Shown here: one piece after another, positions 19,889 through 28,706 of the stretch | How the letters are laid out: each line of letters opens with the position of its first letter | How positions within the stretch are numbered: position 1 is the stretch's first letter | Assembly (NCBI GenBank): GCA_025350305.1 | Contig: JANXYC010000046.1 | Coordinates: 1 to 64,000 of the forward strand | Direction: 5' to 3' | DNA: 64,000 bases | Source of the DNA: Cyclobacteriaceae bacterium | GTDB lineage: Bacteria > Bacteroidota > Bacteroidia > Cytophagales > Cyclobacteriaceae | The notes under the pieces: model-generated | Told to the model about the DNA's origin: nothing | The model's database searches: none | The model's input: only the letters and a program-made list of their open reading frames with translations | Position numbers and translations under genes: made by a program

Positions 19889-20671
19889 TCACAAATCCAC
19901 CTGCTTCAAATACTTTTCAAACAACTCTACCTTCTTTGCGTCGGCAGCATTGAACAGGAAAGGCGCAACATCGTCGGCCATTGCCTTCATATCCAGTTTT
20001 GAACAAACACTCAGTATTTTGGCCTTCAGGCCTTTTGAGTGTCCAATGCCTAGTTTCATCCGGAGGTAATCGTAATTGGGTTTAATGTCTTTGGATAACA
20101 AAAAGATTACGTCGAAGAAGTCTCTCCCCTTCGATCTTTTCCTGTTGACAATCGTGTAGAACTTCTGAGCAAGGAGCAGGTTAAGAGGCGTTACCGGTAT
20201 CTCTGTGAATACATCAAACTTGTTGAGAATGTGCTTTTCGGGTTGAAAGTCAAAATGCTGAGGCTCGGTATCAAGCTGGATCAGAATCTTTTGTTCCTGG
20301 TGCCCGGCAAGCCCCTCCTTAAACAACAGCCCGGGGAAACGAACGTAACAATGAAACGCTCCCTTAAAGACTGTTTTCATTTCAATTTCATACCCTTCCC
20401 GTTCCAGCTCTTTTTTGATCTGTTCTGAGATAGACTGAAAGTTTTTTTCGGTGAGTCCGAAATTATCGAAATCAATATCTTCTGAGAACCGGTTATTGCC
20501 ATGTACTATTCGCAGGCAAGTACCCCCAAGAAAGCATAATTGACTGGCGTATTCTGGCTGAGCAAATACTATCTGAAGGATCTTGTATTGCAAATATTCG
20601 CGCAAGATGAATGCGCGGAAGGTCCGTTGATTTTCTAGATAAAGCGGAAGGAGTTCGTCAACGCTCAGCAT
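19889..20671 (-). CDS. AbiEii/AbiGii-type nucleotidyltransferase toxin
   Basis: CFLGGTCLRIVHGNNRFSEDIDFD; VTPLNLLLAQKFYTIVNRKRSKGRDFFDVIFLL. Start placed at MLSVDELL. Confidence 0.85.
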   Translation of the reverse strand: MLSVDELLPLYLENQRTFRAFILREYLQYKILQIVFAQPEYASQLCFLGGTCLRIVHGNNRFSEDIDFDNFGLTEKNFQSISEQIKKELEREGYEIEMKTVFKGAFHCYVRFPGLLFKEGLAGHQEQKILIQLDTEPQHFDFQPEKHILNKFDVFTEIPVTPLNLLLAQKFYTIVNRKRSKGRDFFDVIFLLSKDIKPNYDYLRMKLGIGHSKGLKAKILSVCSKLDMKAMADDVAPFLFNAADAKKVELFEKYLKQVDL

Positions 20672-21281
20672 ATCGAAAAGTGTTTCTGAAAGTATTGACC
20701 CTTTTTTCGAGGGCCTTATTTTCGAACAAGGCGAGATATTCAATTAGCCTGGACTCATTAAGCAACGACCGGAGTTCTGCTTGATTTATCCGGAGCGATT
20801 CAAAATCATTAGCGGATTGAAGTTCCGTATTGAGATACATGTAATCCAGAAGCAGCTTCTCCGGTTCTGCCATCTTAAAACGCTGCCCTGCTGCTTCAAC
20901 CAATCGGTAGCCAAACATCAGATCAGGCCTTAGATGTCGGTAAGTGAAGGCTCCCAGGGAGGTCGTGAACTGATGGGTCTTCAGGGTTGTTGCCGACGTG
21001 ACAGTATAAACCCCTTCGGGGATGAGGCGGTAATAAGCCAGGGCAGATTCAAAGGAAACATAAGAGGGTGAGTAAATCCGGTTAGCTGCGAGATAAAGAA
21101 AGTTTTCATCCAACAGGGTATCAGCAAACAGGTACCATCGGTTGACGATTCTCTTTATGTAATTCTTCTTTTGCCACTCCACAAGTCGTCGGGTGTCAAA
21201 GGCAGGATCCCACTTCAGGATGTCCTGAACGGAAAAGACCCTGAATGCTGCGAAATGGCCCTTAAAATCGAGTATCCTCAC
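20658..21281 (-). CDS. AbiEi-like antitoxin
   Basis: LVEWQKKNYIKRIVNRWYLFAD; YSPSYVSFESALAYYRLIPEGVYTVTSATTLKTHQF; overlaps the AbiEii start by 14 nt. Confidence 0.82.
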   Translation of the reverse strand: MRILDFKGHFAAFRVFSVQDILKWDPAFDTRRLVEWQKKNYIKRIVNRWYLFADTLLDENFLYLAANRIYSPSYVSFESALAYYRLIPEGVYTVTSATTLKTHQFTTSLGAFTYRHLRPDLMFGYRLVEAAGQRFKMAEPEKLLLDYMYLNTELQSANDFESLRINQAELRSLLNESRLIEYLALFENKALEKRVNTFRNTFRYAER

Positions 21282-21547
21282 TAGTGTTTCTATTTACTGT
21301 TAAAAATAACAAATTATGGAAACAAAAATAATAGTCAAGGGGTTTATTTTCTTTAAAAAAGGTTGACCTAACTAAAAATGGAAATAAGGAGTTATCGGTA
21401 CCTGCTGATGCTTGTGAAGGGTAAGGCTGATAGCGCGCTTGCCAGGATCATTTGTAAACTCGGAATTAGTAAAACAGGGTTATGCAATGGTCATGACTGT
21501 TTAAGTTCTAATTCAATCGAATCATTATTTTTGTTGGTAGAATAATT

Positions 21548-21621
21548 CGGGGCGTAGCGCAGCCCGGTAGCGCGCCACGTTCGGGACGTGGAAGTCGTAG
21601 GTTCGAATCCTGCCGCCCCGA
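21548..21621 (+). tRNA. tRNA-Pro (anticodon CGG)
   Basis: CGGGGCG...CGCCCCG-A acceptor; CCACG-TTCGGGA-CGTGG anticodon arm; GGTTCGAATCC T arm. Confidence 0.93.
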
Positions 21622-21740
21622 CTTCGCTCGCCATAGCTCCGCTTCGGAGCGAAGGCGAGCTTCGCTTTTGAAGGTTCTGCTTCGAAGCTAATTTTGTATG
21701 GCGAGCTACGTCGGGCAACGCCCGACACTGCTCCGAAAGA
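21622..21740. repeat. Palindromic element copy A (multi-hairpin), abutting the tRNA-Pro 3' end
   Basis: GCTCGCC-ATAG-CTCCGCTTCGGAG-CGAA-GGCGAGC (21626-21660); GTCGGGCAACGCCCGAC (21710-21726). Confidence 0.85.
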
Positions 21741-21815
21741 AATCTTCCAAAATAGTCAGGAAAACCGAATGCCTTAACCCGCAACTCTATTGATCTAGAC
21801 TTCGTCTCCATCTTC

Positions 21816-22052
21816 ATGTGGTTTGTGTATCTTCTAAAATGCGCTAATTGTTCCATTTATGTGGGATGTACTTCAGATCTTGATGAAAGGATAAAAAGGC
21901 ACAATGCTGGAGATGTGCTCTCTACAAGCGCCAGACTACCCGTGTTACTTATTACATACATCGCTTTTACTGACAAATACAAAGCTTTTGAATTTGAGAA
22001 ATACCTAAAAGGAGGTTCCGGAAGAGCATTTCTAAACAGACACCTTGTTTGA
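21816..22052 (+). CDS. GIY-YIG domain nuclease, single-domain
   Basis: MWFVYLLKCANCSIYVGCTSDLDERIKRHNAG ... AFEFEKYLKGGSGRAFLNRHL. Confidence 0.9.
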   Translation: MWFVYLLKCANCSIYVGCTSDLDERIKRHNAGDVLSTSARLPVLLITYIAFTDKYKAFEFEKYLKGGSGRAFLNRHLV

Positions 22053-22100
22053 CTTTAAGCCGCTATGCTTGCCAGCCGTTTCAAATCGTCTAAAAAAAAG

Positions 22101-22270
22101 TTCGAGAATTGTACAGGGAGGGGGGACTTCGCTCGCCGTAGTCCCGCCTCGGGACGAAGGCGAGCTTCGCTCGTACTGACTCAGTTTCAAACACGAGTCT
22201 CTACGGCGAGCTTCGTCGGGCAATGCCCGACACTGCTTCGAAAGATGATTTTTCAATAAGTTCGAGAATG
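22101..22270. repeat. Palindromic element copy B, downstream of the GIY-YIG gene
   Basis: GCTCGCC-GTAG-TCCCGCCTCGGGA-CGAA-GGCGAGC (22131-22165); GTCGGGCAATGCCCGAC (22215-22231). Confidence 0.85.
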
Positions 22271-22414
22271 GTACAGACAAAACGACTTTGCTCGCCATAG
22301 CAGCCAAATTTATGACCTCACTTACAGCATCATCCTGGTAACCTCTTAATTTTGCCTGTCTAGAAACGTTGTTTCGTTTATTTCGTTTAGTATATTTGAG
22401 GAAATTACGAATAT

Positions 22415-22873
22415 ATGGAAACGGTAATTAAAAGGACATCCCGAAAAGACCAAAAAATTGCGACAAAGTCCGTCTTTGACCTTACAAGGACGGCCGCTTC
22501 AATTTCAAGGAAAAAGCCGGATGTAGTGAAAATCAAAATCCAGGAAAGCGGAGAGTTTGTGAGTGTTCCTCGAAAAGCGCTGGACTTATTGTTCAACATC
22601 CTCTCGAATATGGCCGAGGGAAAGTCGATTTCGCTCGTCCCATCAGATTCAGAAGTAAGCACTCAGCAAGCTGCTGATATGCTCAATGTCTCCAGACCTC
22701 ATATTGTAAAGCTGCTGGAGCAAGGAGTAATTCCACATAAAAAAGCAGGCAGTCATAGGAGAATATTGCTGGAGGATTTATTGAAATATGATGAAAAATT
22801 AAACGAGCAAAGGAATAGTAGTTTGAAATTCATAGCTAAACAAGCACAGGAATTGGGATTAGGATATAAATGA
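22415..22873 (+). CDS. Excisionase-type HTH protein (antitoxin-like, orphan)
   Basis: VSTQQAADMLNVSRPHIVKLLEQGVIPHKKAGSHRRILLEDLLKY; no toxin ORF follows on the same strand. Confidence 0.75.
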   Translation: METVIKRTSRKDQKIATKSVFDLTRTAASISRKKPDVVKIKIQESGEFVSVPRKALDLLFNILSNMAEGKSISLVPSDSEVSTQQAADMLNVSRPHIVKLLEQGVIPHKKAGSHRRILLEDLLKYDEKLNEQRNSSLKFIAKQAQELGLGYK

Positions 22874-22924
22874 TCCTTGGCGGTGGGCACATTCCTTGCA
22901 ACATAGCTTTGTAGCGGATTCCAA

Positions 22925-23629
22925 CTAATTGCTAATGACAGAACTCCCAGGTTTCTTTGAATTGCTCTTCTTCCACAATTCGACATTTAGCCGGTGGAGT
23001 ATTTCAAACGCCATGCATCCTTCTTCAAGCACTTTGTGCATAGAAAATTGATTCAGTGGCCATCTGATTTGCAAAACTCCCAGATCGAAATCACCCTTAA
23101 ATTCAGCTAGTGCGATAAAATAATTGCGTAAGAAATCCGGAAGCTCTCCTTTGATTTTTCTCTTAAGCAACGGATGGTAGGCTTTGGTTACTGATTCATC
23201 GAATAGCTCAGTTTCCGAGTAACCAAAAATCCCAAGCTTGGAATAGGCCGCAATTTCCTGAATAAAAAGATCAAACATTTTATGAACGCACTCAGGATGG
23301 GAAATGGATGACTCCAGGAAAATGCTGTCCTTATCAACTCCCAAATAATAGTGATGATCTATCCGTTCGCAAGAAATGCCTGTTCGAAGTCCCATTCCAT
23401 AGTCAAGGGTTTGTTGAAGTTTCCACGTTCCCCTAAACCCACCAAAGCCGCTGAAAATCACCAACAACCGATAAAGCAAAGTTTCAATATCCATCGGCTT
23501 TATTCTTGCATCTTCCCAGTAGGGATTGTAAGGGATAATAAATCTTTCCTGGTGGAATCTGATGTTCTCGGCCCAACCATCCAGTTCCTTACCGTGTCTG
23601 TAGAAAATGATTTGCAGCCGATCCTCCAT
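22925..23629 (-). CDS. Hypothetical protein
   Basis: Long ORF between the HTH gene and the PIN gene; start placed at MEDRLQIIFY; no family recognised. Confidence 0.5.
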   Translation of the reverse strand: MEDRLQIIFYRHGKELDGWAENIRFHQERFIIPYNPYWEDARIKPMDIETLLYRLLVIFSGFGGFRGTWKLQQTLDYGMGLRTGISCERIDHHYYLGVDKDSIFLESSISHPECVHKMFDLFIQEIAAYSKLGIFGYSETELFDESVTKAYHPLLKRKIKGELPDFLRNYFIALAEFKGDFDLGVLQIRWPLNQFSMHKVLEEGCMAFEILHRLNVELWKKSNSKKPGSSVISN

Positions 23630-23655
23630 TGAACAATTGTATTGGCAAACCCAAT

Positions 23656-24042
23656 CTACCAAAGTAATTTCAAATTGTTATACTTATCGAAAATGCTGTC
23701 TTTCGTTATTAATACAAGTTTTTCGATGAGTGCCTGAGCGATGATGATTCTATCGAACGGATCCCGATGGTGAAAATCAAGCGTTGTTAATTCAATGGTA
23801 TGCTCAAAGGTTATAGGGAGGATCTCAAATCCGTTTACTGAAACGTGTTGCTGCAAGTCCTGGTAAGCCATATCCAGTTTGATTTTGCCCAAGCTTAATT
23901 TTATCGCTATTTCCCAAAAGGAAACGATGCTAACATATTTTGTGGCATCAGGATCTTGTATAGCAATTTTAGCTTTCTCTGAAAGTTGCTCATCCCCATT
24001 AATAAACCAAAGAAAAGAATGAGTATCGAGCAAGTGCTCCAT
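23656..24042 (-). CDS. PIN-domain toxin (VapC-like)
   Basis: LLDTHSFLWFINGDEQLSEKA; LTTLDFHHRDPFDRIIIAQALIEKLVLITKDSIFDKY. Confidence 0.9.
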   Translation of the reverse strand: MEHLLDTHSFLWFINGDEQLSEKAKIAIQDPDATKYVSIVSFWEIAIKLSLGKIKLDMAYQDLQQHVSVNGFEILPITFEHTIELTTLDFHHRDPFDRIIIAQALIEKLVLITKDSIFDKYNNLKLLW

Positions 24043-24251
24043 TACATATAATCTTTAAGATCATCAAGAGGCTTATCGAAATCCGCTGATATTTTGATCT
24101 TTCCCTTGGCACTGCCAAATTGAGGGATGGCTTTCTTTTTCCTTTTGCCAGACTTTTCCAATAGGAAATCGATAAAATCCAAGACCTCCTGTTTTAAATT
24201 CTTTGGTAAGGTTTCAAGTTTCGTATTTAAACTGCTCATGGCTAAACGCAT
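24042..24251 (-). CDS. DUF2281-like antitoxin
   Basis: LETLPKNLKQEVLDFIDFLLEKSGKRKKK...GSAKGKIKISADFDKPLDDLKDYM; overlaps the PIN gene. Confidence 0.85.
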   Translation of the reverse strand: MRLAMSSLNTKLETLPKNLKQEVLDFIDFLLEKSGKRKKKAIPQFGSAKGKIKISADFDKPLDDLKDYM

Positions 24252-24327
24252 TTAATGGCTCTAAGGTACGATTAAAACATTTTTTGTCAAAACAAGATGG
24301 CTGTCTCAGCAATTTTCCTTCACCTTA

Positions 24328-24470
24328 CTTTTCGCGGTCCGCGTCCAGGTATTTTGCATAATCGATCAATCGTTGTAGTCCATCGCTCTGAATTTCCGGG
24401 CGATCTCTTTCTTGTTCATAATCTATCCTGTCTTTGATGGCCGTCCATTTAAAATCGTTTCCACTTCAGC
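24328..24470 (-). pseudogene. Remnant of an antitoxin gene related to the one at 30455-30661
   Basis: Start-less minus-strand frame SGNDFKWTAIKDRIDYEQERDRPEIQSDGLQRLIDYAKYLDADREK*; compare SYGLQRLIDYVKYLETTSKSK in the downstream gene. Confidence 0.6.
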
Positions 24471-24609
24471 ACAGGGATTTAAAGCGTAATGGAACAGAAT
24501 TCGGGGAAACTGATGAAACTTTTGCCTTCCTTGCCGGATATACATCCAGCGGCGCTCCGTATGGCTTGACTCACAAAGAATGGGAAGTCAATCCGGACGG
24601 TAGTTAGTT
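24471..24609 (+). pseudogene. Start-less coding remnant
   Basis: Open frame RDLKRNGTEFGETDETFAFLAGYTSSGAPYGLTHKEWEVNPDGS* without a start codon or intact N-terminus. Confidence 0.45.
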
Positions 24610-24663
24610 AGAGATTGATACCGGCACCCAGTGAGAGCCAGGGCTTAGTCGCTTAGAGTCATA

Positions 24664-26313
24664 CTATATATCCGAAATCATTGACATCAGCTTACTTCTG
24701 CGCTTATATTGCAGTCGAATGTCTGTCTTCAGTTTGTCGGCCAGATTCACATCGATTTTCTTTAATTGCTGCAATGCATCTGTGATGGCGTGATAGTAAT
24801 GATCTCCTGTATGCTGCAGGTTTTCATCGATCGTTTTTGAAAAATATTTCACCGCTTCCGCCGGAAAGTGTTTTTTGTTTTTCTTATAAAACCCAAAGAC
24901 CCGGTCTCCCCAGATATTTTTGTTTCGTTTTATAAGATCAAGGGCGTCCTGGAGCCTTCCGGAATCTTCTAAATAATCAAGCAATCCCTCAGCATTCTTT
25001 TTCTCCAGCTGCGTCTCATAAACTGCAATTTCTAACGGCAGCAGGCTGGCTATTTTTTCCAGCATGGCCCGCGTGGGAGACCGCATTATGGACTCCCTGG
25101 CTGTTTCGCGCAGGTCCAAATCTTCTGCTTTCAGGAGATCAAGGTAAAGGAAATATACTTTCTCATCCTCGATCAATTTATCCTTATTTTTAGCCAGCCA
25201 TTTCTCAAGCACGGCTATACTTTCTTTTCGCCTCCCTTCGTGGATCAGCAGTTCCGCCAGTTCGCACAACCATAAACTGTTACCATCTTTTAAAACCGAT
25301 AAAATTTTCTTCCTTTCATCAGGCGATAATAGCCCCGCGACAAGCTGGTAATATGTTTCAGTCAGCCCGTAAGAAAGAACTTCATAATCGCTTGTCAGCA
25401 AGGCTTTAAGGTGAGGAAGGTCTTCGTTATCAAAAACATTTCCTATCGTTTTATAGACACCAGAAAAAGTAGAATAAGAGGACTGGCCAACCGCTTCATC
25501 CAGTTCTTCCAGGAATTCTGTTTTTTGCCTGAAACTTAACGCTCGCGCATAATTTGTGACAAATGAATAAAATGTTTCCGGCGGTTCAAAGTTATAATCA
25601 TTGTAATCGTCATATAGATAGCCCTCATCAAAAGCATGGTCCACCTTTTCAATGATGTGAATGATCAATTCACCTAGCTCGTTGGGCAGTGATTTCTCCA
25701 ATCCAGATAGTTTTTTTACCTGTTGCATCAGCACATCTTCAAATACGCGGGGATCGTATAGGGACTCCCTATCTTCAAATGCTTTCTTTATGTTGTGTTG
25801 AGCTTTCCTTAGTAGGGTCAGCGCTTCAGAATTGCTTGAATAGCGATTGCTGATCAAAGTAAAAAATTCTTCCGGTGCATAGTTGATCACCAGGTCTATT
25901 AATTTTTCCCTGGATAAAGAGTCCAGGTAACTTTTGATATTTGTATCGGAATTGCCGGGCACCGCAGTATCAATCTTAATTTCTTCATTGACGGCATATA
26001 ATAAAACAGCCACAACATGCTTGCATACTTCCCCATCATAAGGACAGGTGCAGGAAGCATATACCTTCCTCTCTTTTAGTCGTATTTGTACCGCATAGGT
26101 TTTGTTTCCACGCACTTTCCCATTGAGCAAAGTTTTAGCCTCTGTGAGCACAACGCTGGTTGCCAGGTTATTTTCATAATATTCCTTTCCTCGGTAGTAT
26201 ATTGTTGAAGTACAGGAATCCTGGATTTCGTCTTCGGTCAGTAATCCAATAAATTTTTCCAGGTTTTTTTCAGTAGTGGTAAAGAGCGTTTCGGCGTTCA
26301 TCAATTTACTCAT
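24664..26313 (-). CDS. SWIM zinc-finger protein
   Basis: KVYASCTCPYDGEVCKHVVAVLLYA (CxC...CxH) plus long alpha-helical repeats. Confidence 0.85.
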   Translation of the reverse strand: MSKLMNAETLFTTTEKNLEKFIGLLTEDEIQDSCTSTIYYRGKEYYENNLATSVVLTEAKTLLNGKVRGNKTYAVQIRLKERKVYASCTCPYDGEVCKHVVAVLLYAVNEEIKIDTAVPGNSDTNIKSYLDSLSREKLIDLVINYAPEEFFTLISNRYSSNSEALTLLRKAQHNIKKAFEDRESLYDPRVFEDVLMQQVKKLSGLEKSLPNELGELIIHIIEKVDHAFDEGYLYDDYNDYNFEPPETFYSFVTNYARALSFRQKTEFLEELDEAVGQSSYSTFSGVYKTIGNVFDNEDLPHLKALLTSDYEVLSYGLTETYYQLVAGLLSPDERKKILSVLKDGNSLWLCELAELLIHEGRRKESIAVLEKWLAKNKDKLIEDEKVYFLYLDLLKAEDLDLRETARESIMRSPTRAMLEKIASLLPLEIAVYETQLEKKNAEGLLDYLEDSGRLQDALDLIKRNKNIWGDRVFGFYKKNKKHFPAEAVKYFSKTIDENLQHTGDHYYHAITDALQQLKKIDVNLADKLKTDIRLQYKRRSKLMSMISDI

Positions 26314-26471
26314 ATTTAACTCTCAAATAGCAAAGCTATGACCGTGCTAAACTAAACAGTTTTGCTAAATCCTGCCAGGTAATTGAGTACAATCTGATTT
26401 CGTGGAAGGTATAAAGCACAAAAAAACCAGTAACGTTAACACTCAAAATTGAATTTAAGGATAATCTATGG

Positions 26472-26580
26472 CTGCTTCGAAAGATGATTTTTCAATAAGT
26501 TCGAGAATTGTTAAGGGAGGGGGACTTCGCTCGCCATAGCTCCGCTTCGGAGGGAGGCCGAGTTTTGCTCGCCGTAGGAA
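26472..26580. repeat. Palindromic element copy C (degenerate), sharing a 37-nt identical block with copy B
   Basis: ctgcttcgaaagatgatttttcaataagttcgagaat at 26472-26508 is identical to 22233-22269; GCTCGCC-ATAG-CTCCGCTTCGGAG follows. Confidence 0.8.
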
Positions 26581-26654
26581 ATCTTTTCTCTTCCAGGTCT
26601 TTTATTTGAGCTAGGCTTCCATTACGACAGTTTCCCATGTAGAAACATTGATTT

Positions 26655-27110
26655 GTGATTGACAAAATGCTTCCTTATTTCTCCCTGGACCGATTTAAAA
26701 AGGCCTATGAGTATTACGGCCGGGATCTCTGCGATCTGACAGAACCCGGAGTTAGCGATTATCTGTTTACATTCTTTCAGGACAAAGGAATGCCAGCTCT
26801 GGCTACCACTATTAAGGAAGGAGGCAAATTCCGGATTTTGTCTGACGTTGTAAGAGATTTGAAAAGAGCGCTCAATCAACCTCTCTACGATGAACTGATT
26901 GAAAATTCTTTTTATTATGCGCCTCCCTATTTGCCACTATTTGGATTCATGATGCAATCCCGGAAATGGCCTATTCTAAGCTTTTCCGTAATGGAATGGA
27001 CGCACGATCAAACAAAAGAGAAATTTGTTGATTATGTGCGAAAGAATTATACAGACTATGATTCCGGTGAAGCAGTGAAGCAGGTGGATAAATGGTCTAA
27101 CTATTTCTAA
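26655..27110 (+). CDS. Hypothetical protein
   Basis: 151 aa ORF MIDKMLPYFSLDRFKKAYEYYGRDL...; no family recognised. Confidence 0.5.
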   Translation: MIDKMLPYFSLDRFKKAYEYYGRDLCDLTEPGVSDYLFTFFQDKGMPALATTIKEGGKFRILSDVVRDLKRALNQPLYDELIENSFYYAPPYLPLFGFMMQSRKWPILSFSVMEWTHDQTKEKFVDYVRKNYTDYDSGEAVKQVDKWSNYF

Positions 27111-27137
27111 CAAAGGCAAAGTACTAGCATTCCTTAT

Positions 27138-28706
27138 CTATTTGTCAATATTCTGATATTTACCGTACAGACCCATTGCCTCTGTTTTGAGTTGTTGCAG
27201 TTCCATTGAGTCTGATGTTTTAAGCTTTTCAACCAGACTAGCGTATTGCATGATTTTCTCTTTGCAATTGTTGGACACCAACTCTCGAAAGTAGGTCAAG
27301 ATCGCCAGTTTTTCCATGTAATCGTTTTTGGATTCCTGAGCGGCTGTTATTGCCTGTTCATAGTACCTTTGTCCAGTCTCCACTTCGCCTGATCTGAAAG
27401 CAGCAAGGCCAAAAGTAGCTTGGATTGGTATAGCGTCGTCAGTTGCAAGGGTACTGAACTTTATTTTAAACATTGCATTCAAGTATGGCTCCGCTTTATC
27501 TAATTCATTCATCATTAACAAAGAGTAAGCAATGTTGTTTAGCAGAATTGGATCATTAGGTTTTGCTTTTAGTCCGGCCTCACAAAGCATAGTAGCAGCC
27601 TTATAGTCCTTCAAAAACATGCTGGCGACATACGAACCCAATAAGACTGGTCTTTTCGAGTAGGGTATGTCCAAAAACCAAAAAACGCAGTTATTTATCA
27701 CCTCAATCCAATTACCCGCTTTGTAGGCATCAAAAGCAAAAGCTTCGAAAGGGTTTGAGACGTTTTTAAATGAAGGTGCATCTATCGCAAATGCCTTTTC
27801 CTTATACCCAAGCCACTCCATTTGCGCAAGACTGTTGTCATTGGGCGAGATTATTGATTGCTGCAAAAATTTCTTAGCTTTTTTCATTGACCCTTCTTGG
27901 TACTCCAGAGTACCCAATGAACTTGTTAGCTCAGTCAATTCATAGTCGGAGTAGTTCCTCGAATTCGCCAAGATAATCCCGCTTTTTATTAACGGAGAGT
28001 ACCGGTTCATCATTGAAGACGTAGCAATATGCGCTGAAATCAACCAAGGATCGGATTTAGTTGCGTCGCTCTTTCTAAGATAGTATAGCGCCTTTTCATG
28101 TTTTTCAAAATGAATGAACAGGCGGGTCGCGGATCGTAGCACATATCTATTGTCGGGCGCAAGTTCTAGCGCGACTATCATTGCCTTTTCAGCCTTATCC
28201 TCCTGTCCGAAAAACGCGTAAAGTCTTGACAAATCAACCCAAACAATCGGATTTCTAAGTTCAATTCTTGTCAAATTTCTTGTTCGACTAAGAATTCTGT
28301 AAATCGTTTGATTTTCAAAATGGGTTTGAAATTGCTCTAATGAATCAACCTCTAATTCCTTTAGGTTGAAAGAACCCAAGTTACCACTGCCAATATTATA
28401 GTCATTAATGCTTCTTGCTATGTCCAATAGCACATTCGACGATTTATCGGAATGATTAATAATATATTGAGTGGCCTCTTTTATTTCTTTAAAATCGTAC
28501 TCTTCCGCCAGAAAAGAGCCATTAACCAATTCAGCAGCCGTGCCGATTGAATTGTTCTCGTTCCAATCATTGATAATAGTAGTTAAGTCGATTTTGACAA
28601 CGGGTACAACACCGCTAACTGATAATTCTTTTAATTTGACCGTACGCCGAAAGTCCCTCCAGTTCGGAATTACCCTTCTCTCTTCTATTTTGTAATTAAC
28701 TGCCAT
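27138..28706 (-). CDS. TPR-repeat protein, second gene of a kinase-TPR operon
   Basis: TPR-like helices: RNPIVWVDLSRLYAFFGQEDKAEKAMIVALELAPDNRYVLRSATRLFIHFEKHEKALYYL. Confidence 0.7.
   Translation of the reverse strand: MAVNYKIEERRVIPNWRDFRRTVKLKELSVSGVVPVVKIDLTTIINDWNENNSIGTAAELVNGSFLAEEYDFKEIKEATQYIINHSDKSSNVLLDIARSINDYNIGSGNLGSFNLKELEVDSLEQFQTHFENQTIYRILSRTRNLTRIELRNPIVWVDLSRLYAFFGQEDKAEKAMIVALELAPDNRYVLRSATRLFIHFEKHEKALYYLRKSDATKSDPWLISAHIATSSMMNRYSPLIKSGIILANSRNYSDYELTELTSSLGTLEYQEGSMKKAKKFLQQSIISPNDNSLAQMEWLGYKEKAFAIDAPSFKNVSNPFEAFAFDAYKAGNWIEVINNCVFWFLDIPYSKRPVLLGSYVASMFLKDYKAATMLCEAGLKAKPNDPILLNNIAYSLLMMNELDKAEPYLNAMFKIKFSTLATDDAIPIQATFGLAAFRSGEVETGQRYYEQAITAAQESKNDYMEKLAILTYFRELVSNNCKEKIMQYASLVEKLKTSDSMELQQLKTEAMGLYGKYQNIDK

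Noticed and set aside
21491-21856. ORFs with [25 protein letters not shown] / [23 protein letters not shown]
   Set aside because: These are antisense translations of tRNA-Pro and its flank, a common spurious annotation; not real proteins.
22032-22307. 91-aa ORF (and the overlapping 64-aa ORF) across copy B
   Set aside because: Translations of the palindromic repeat, not coding.
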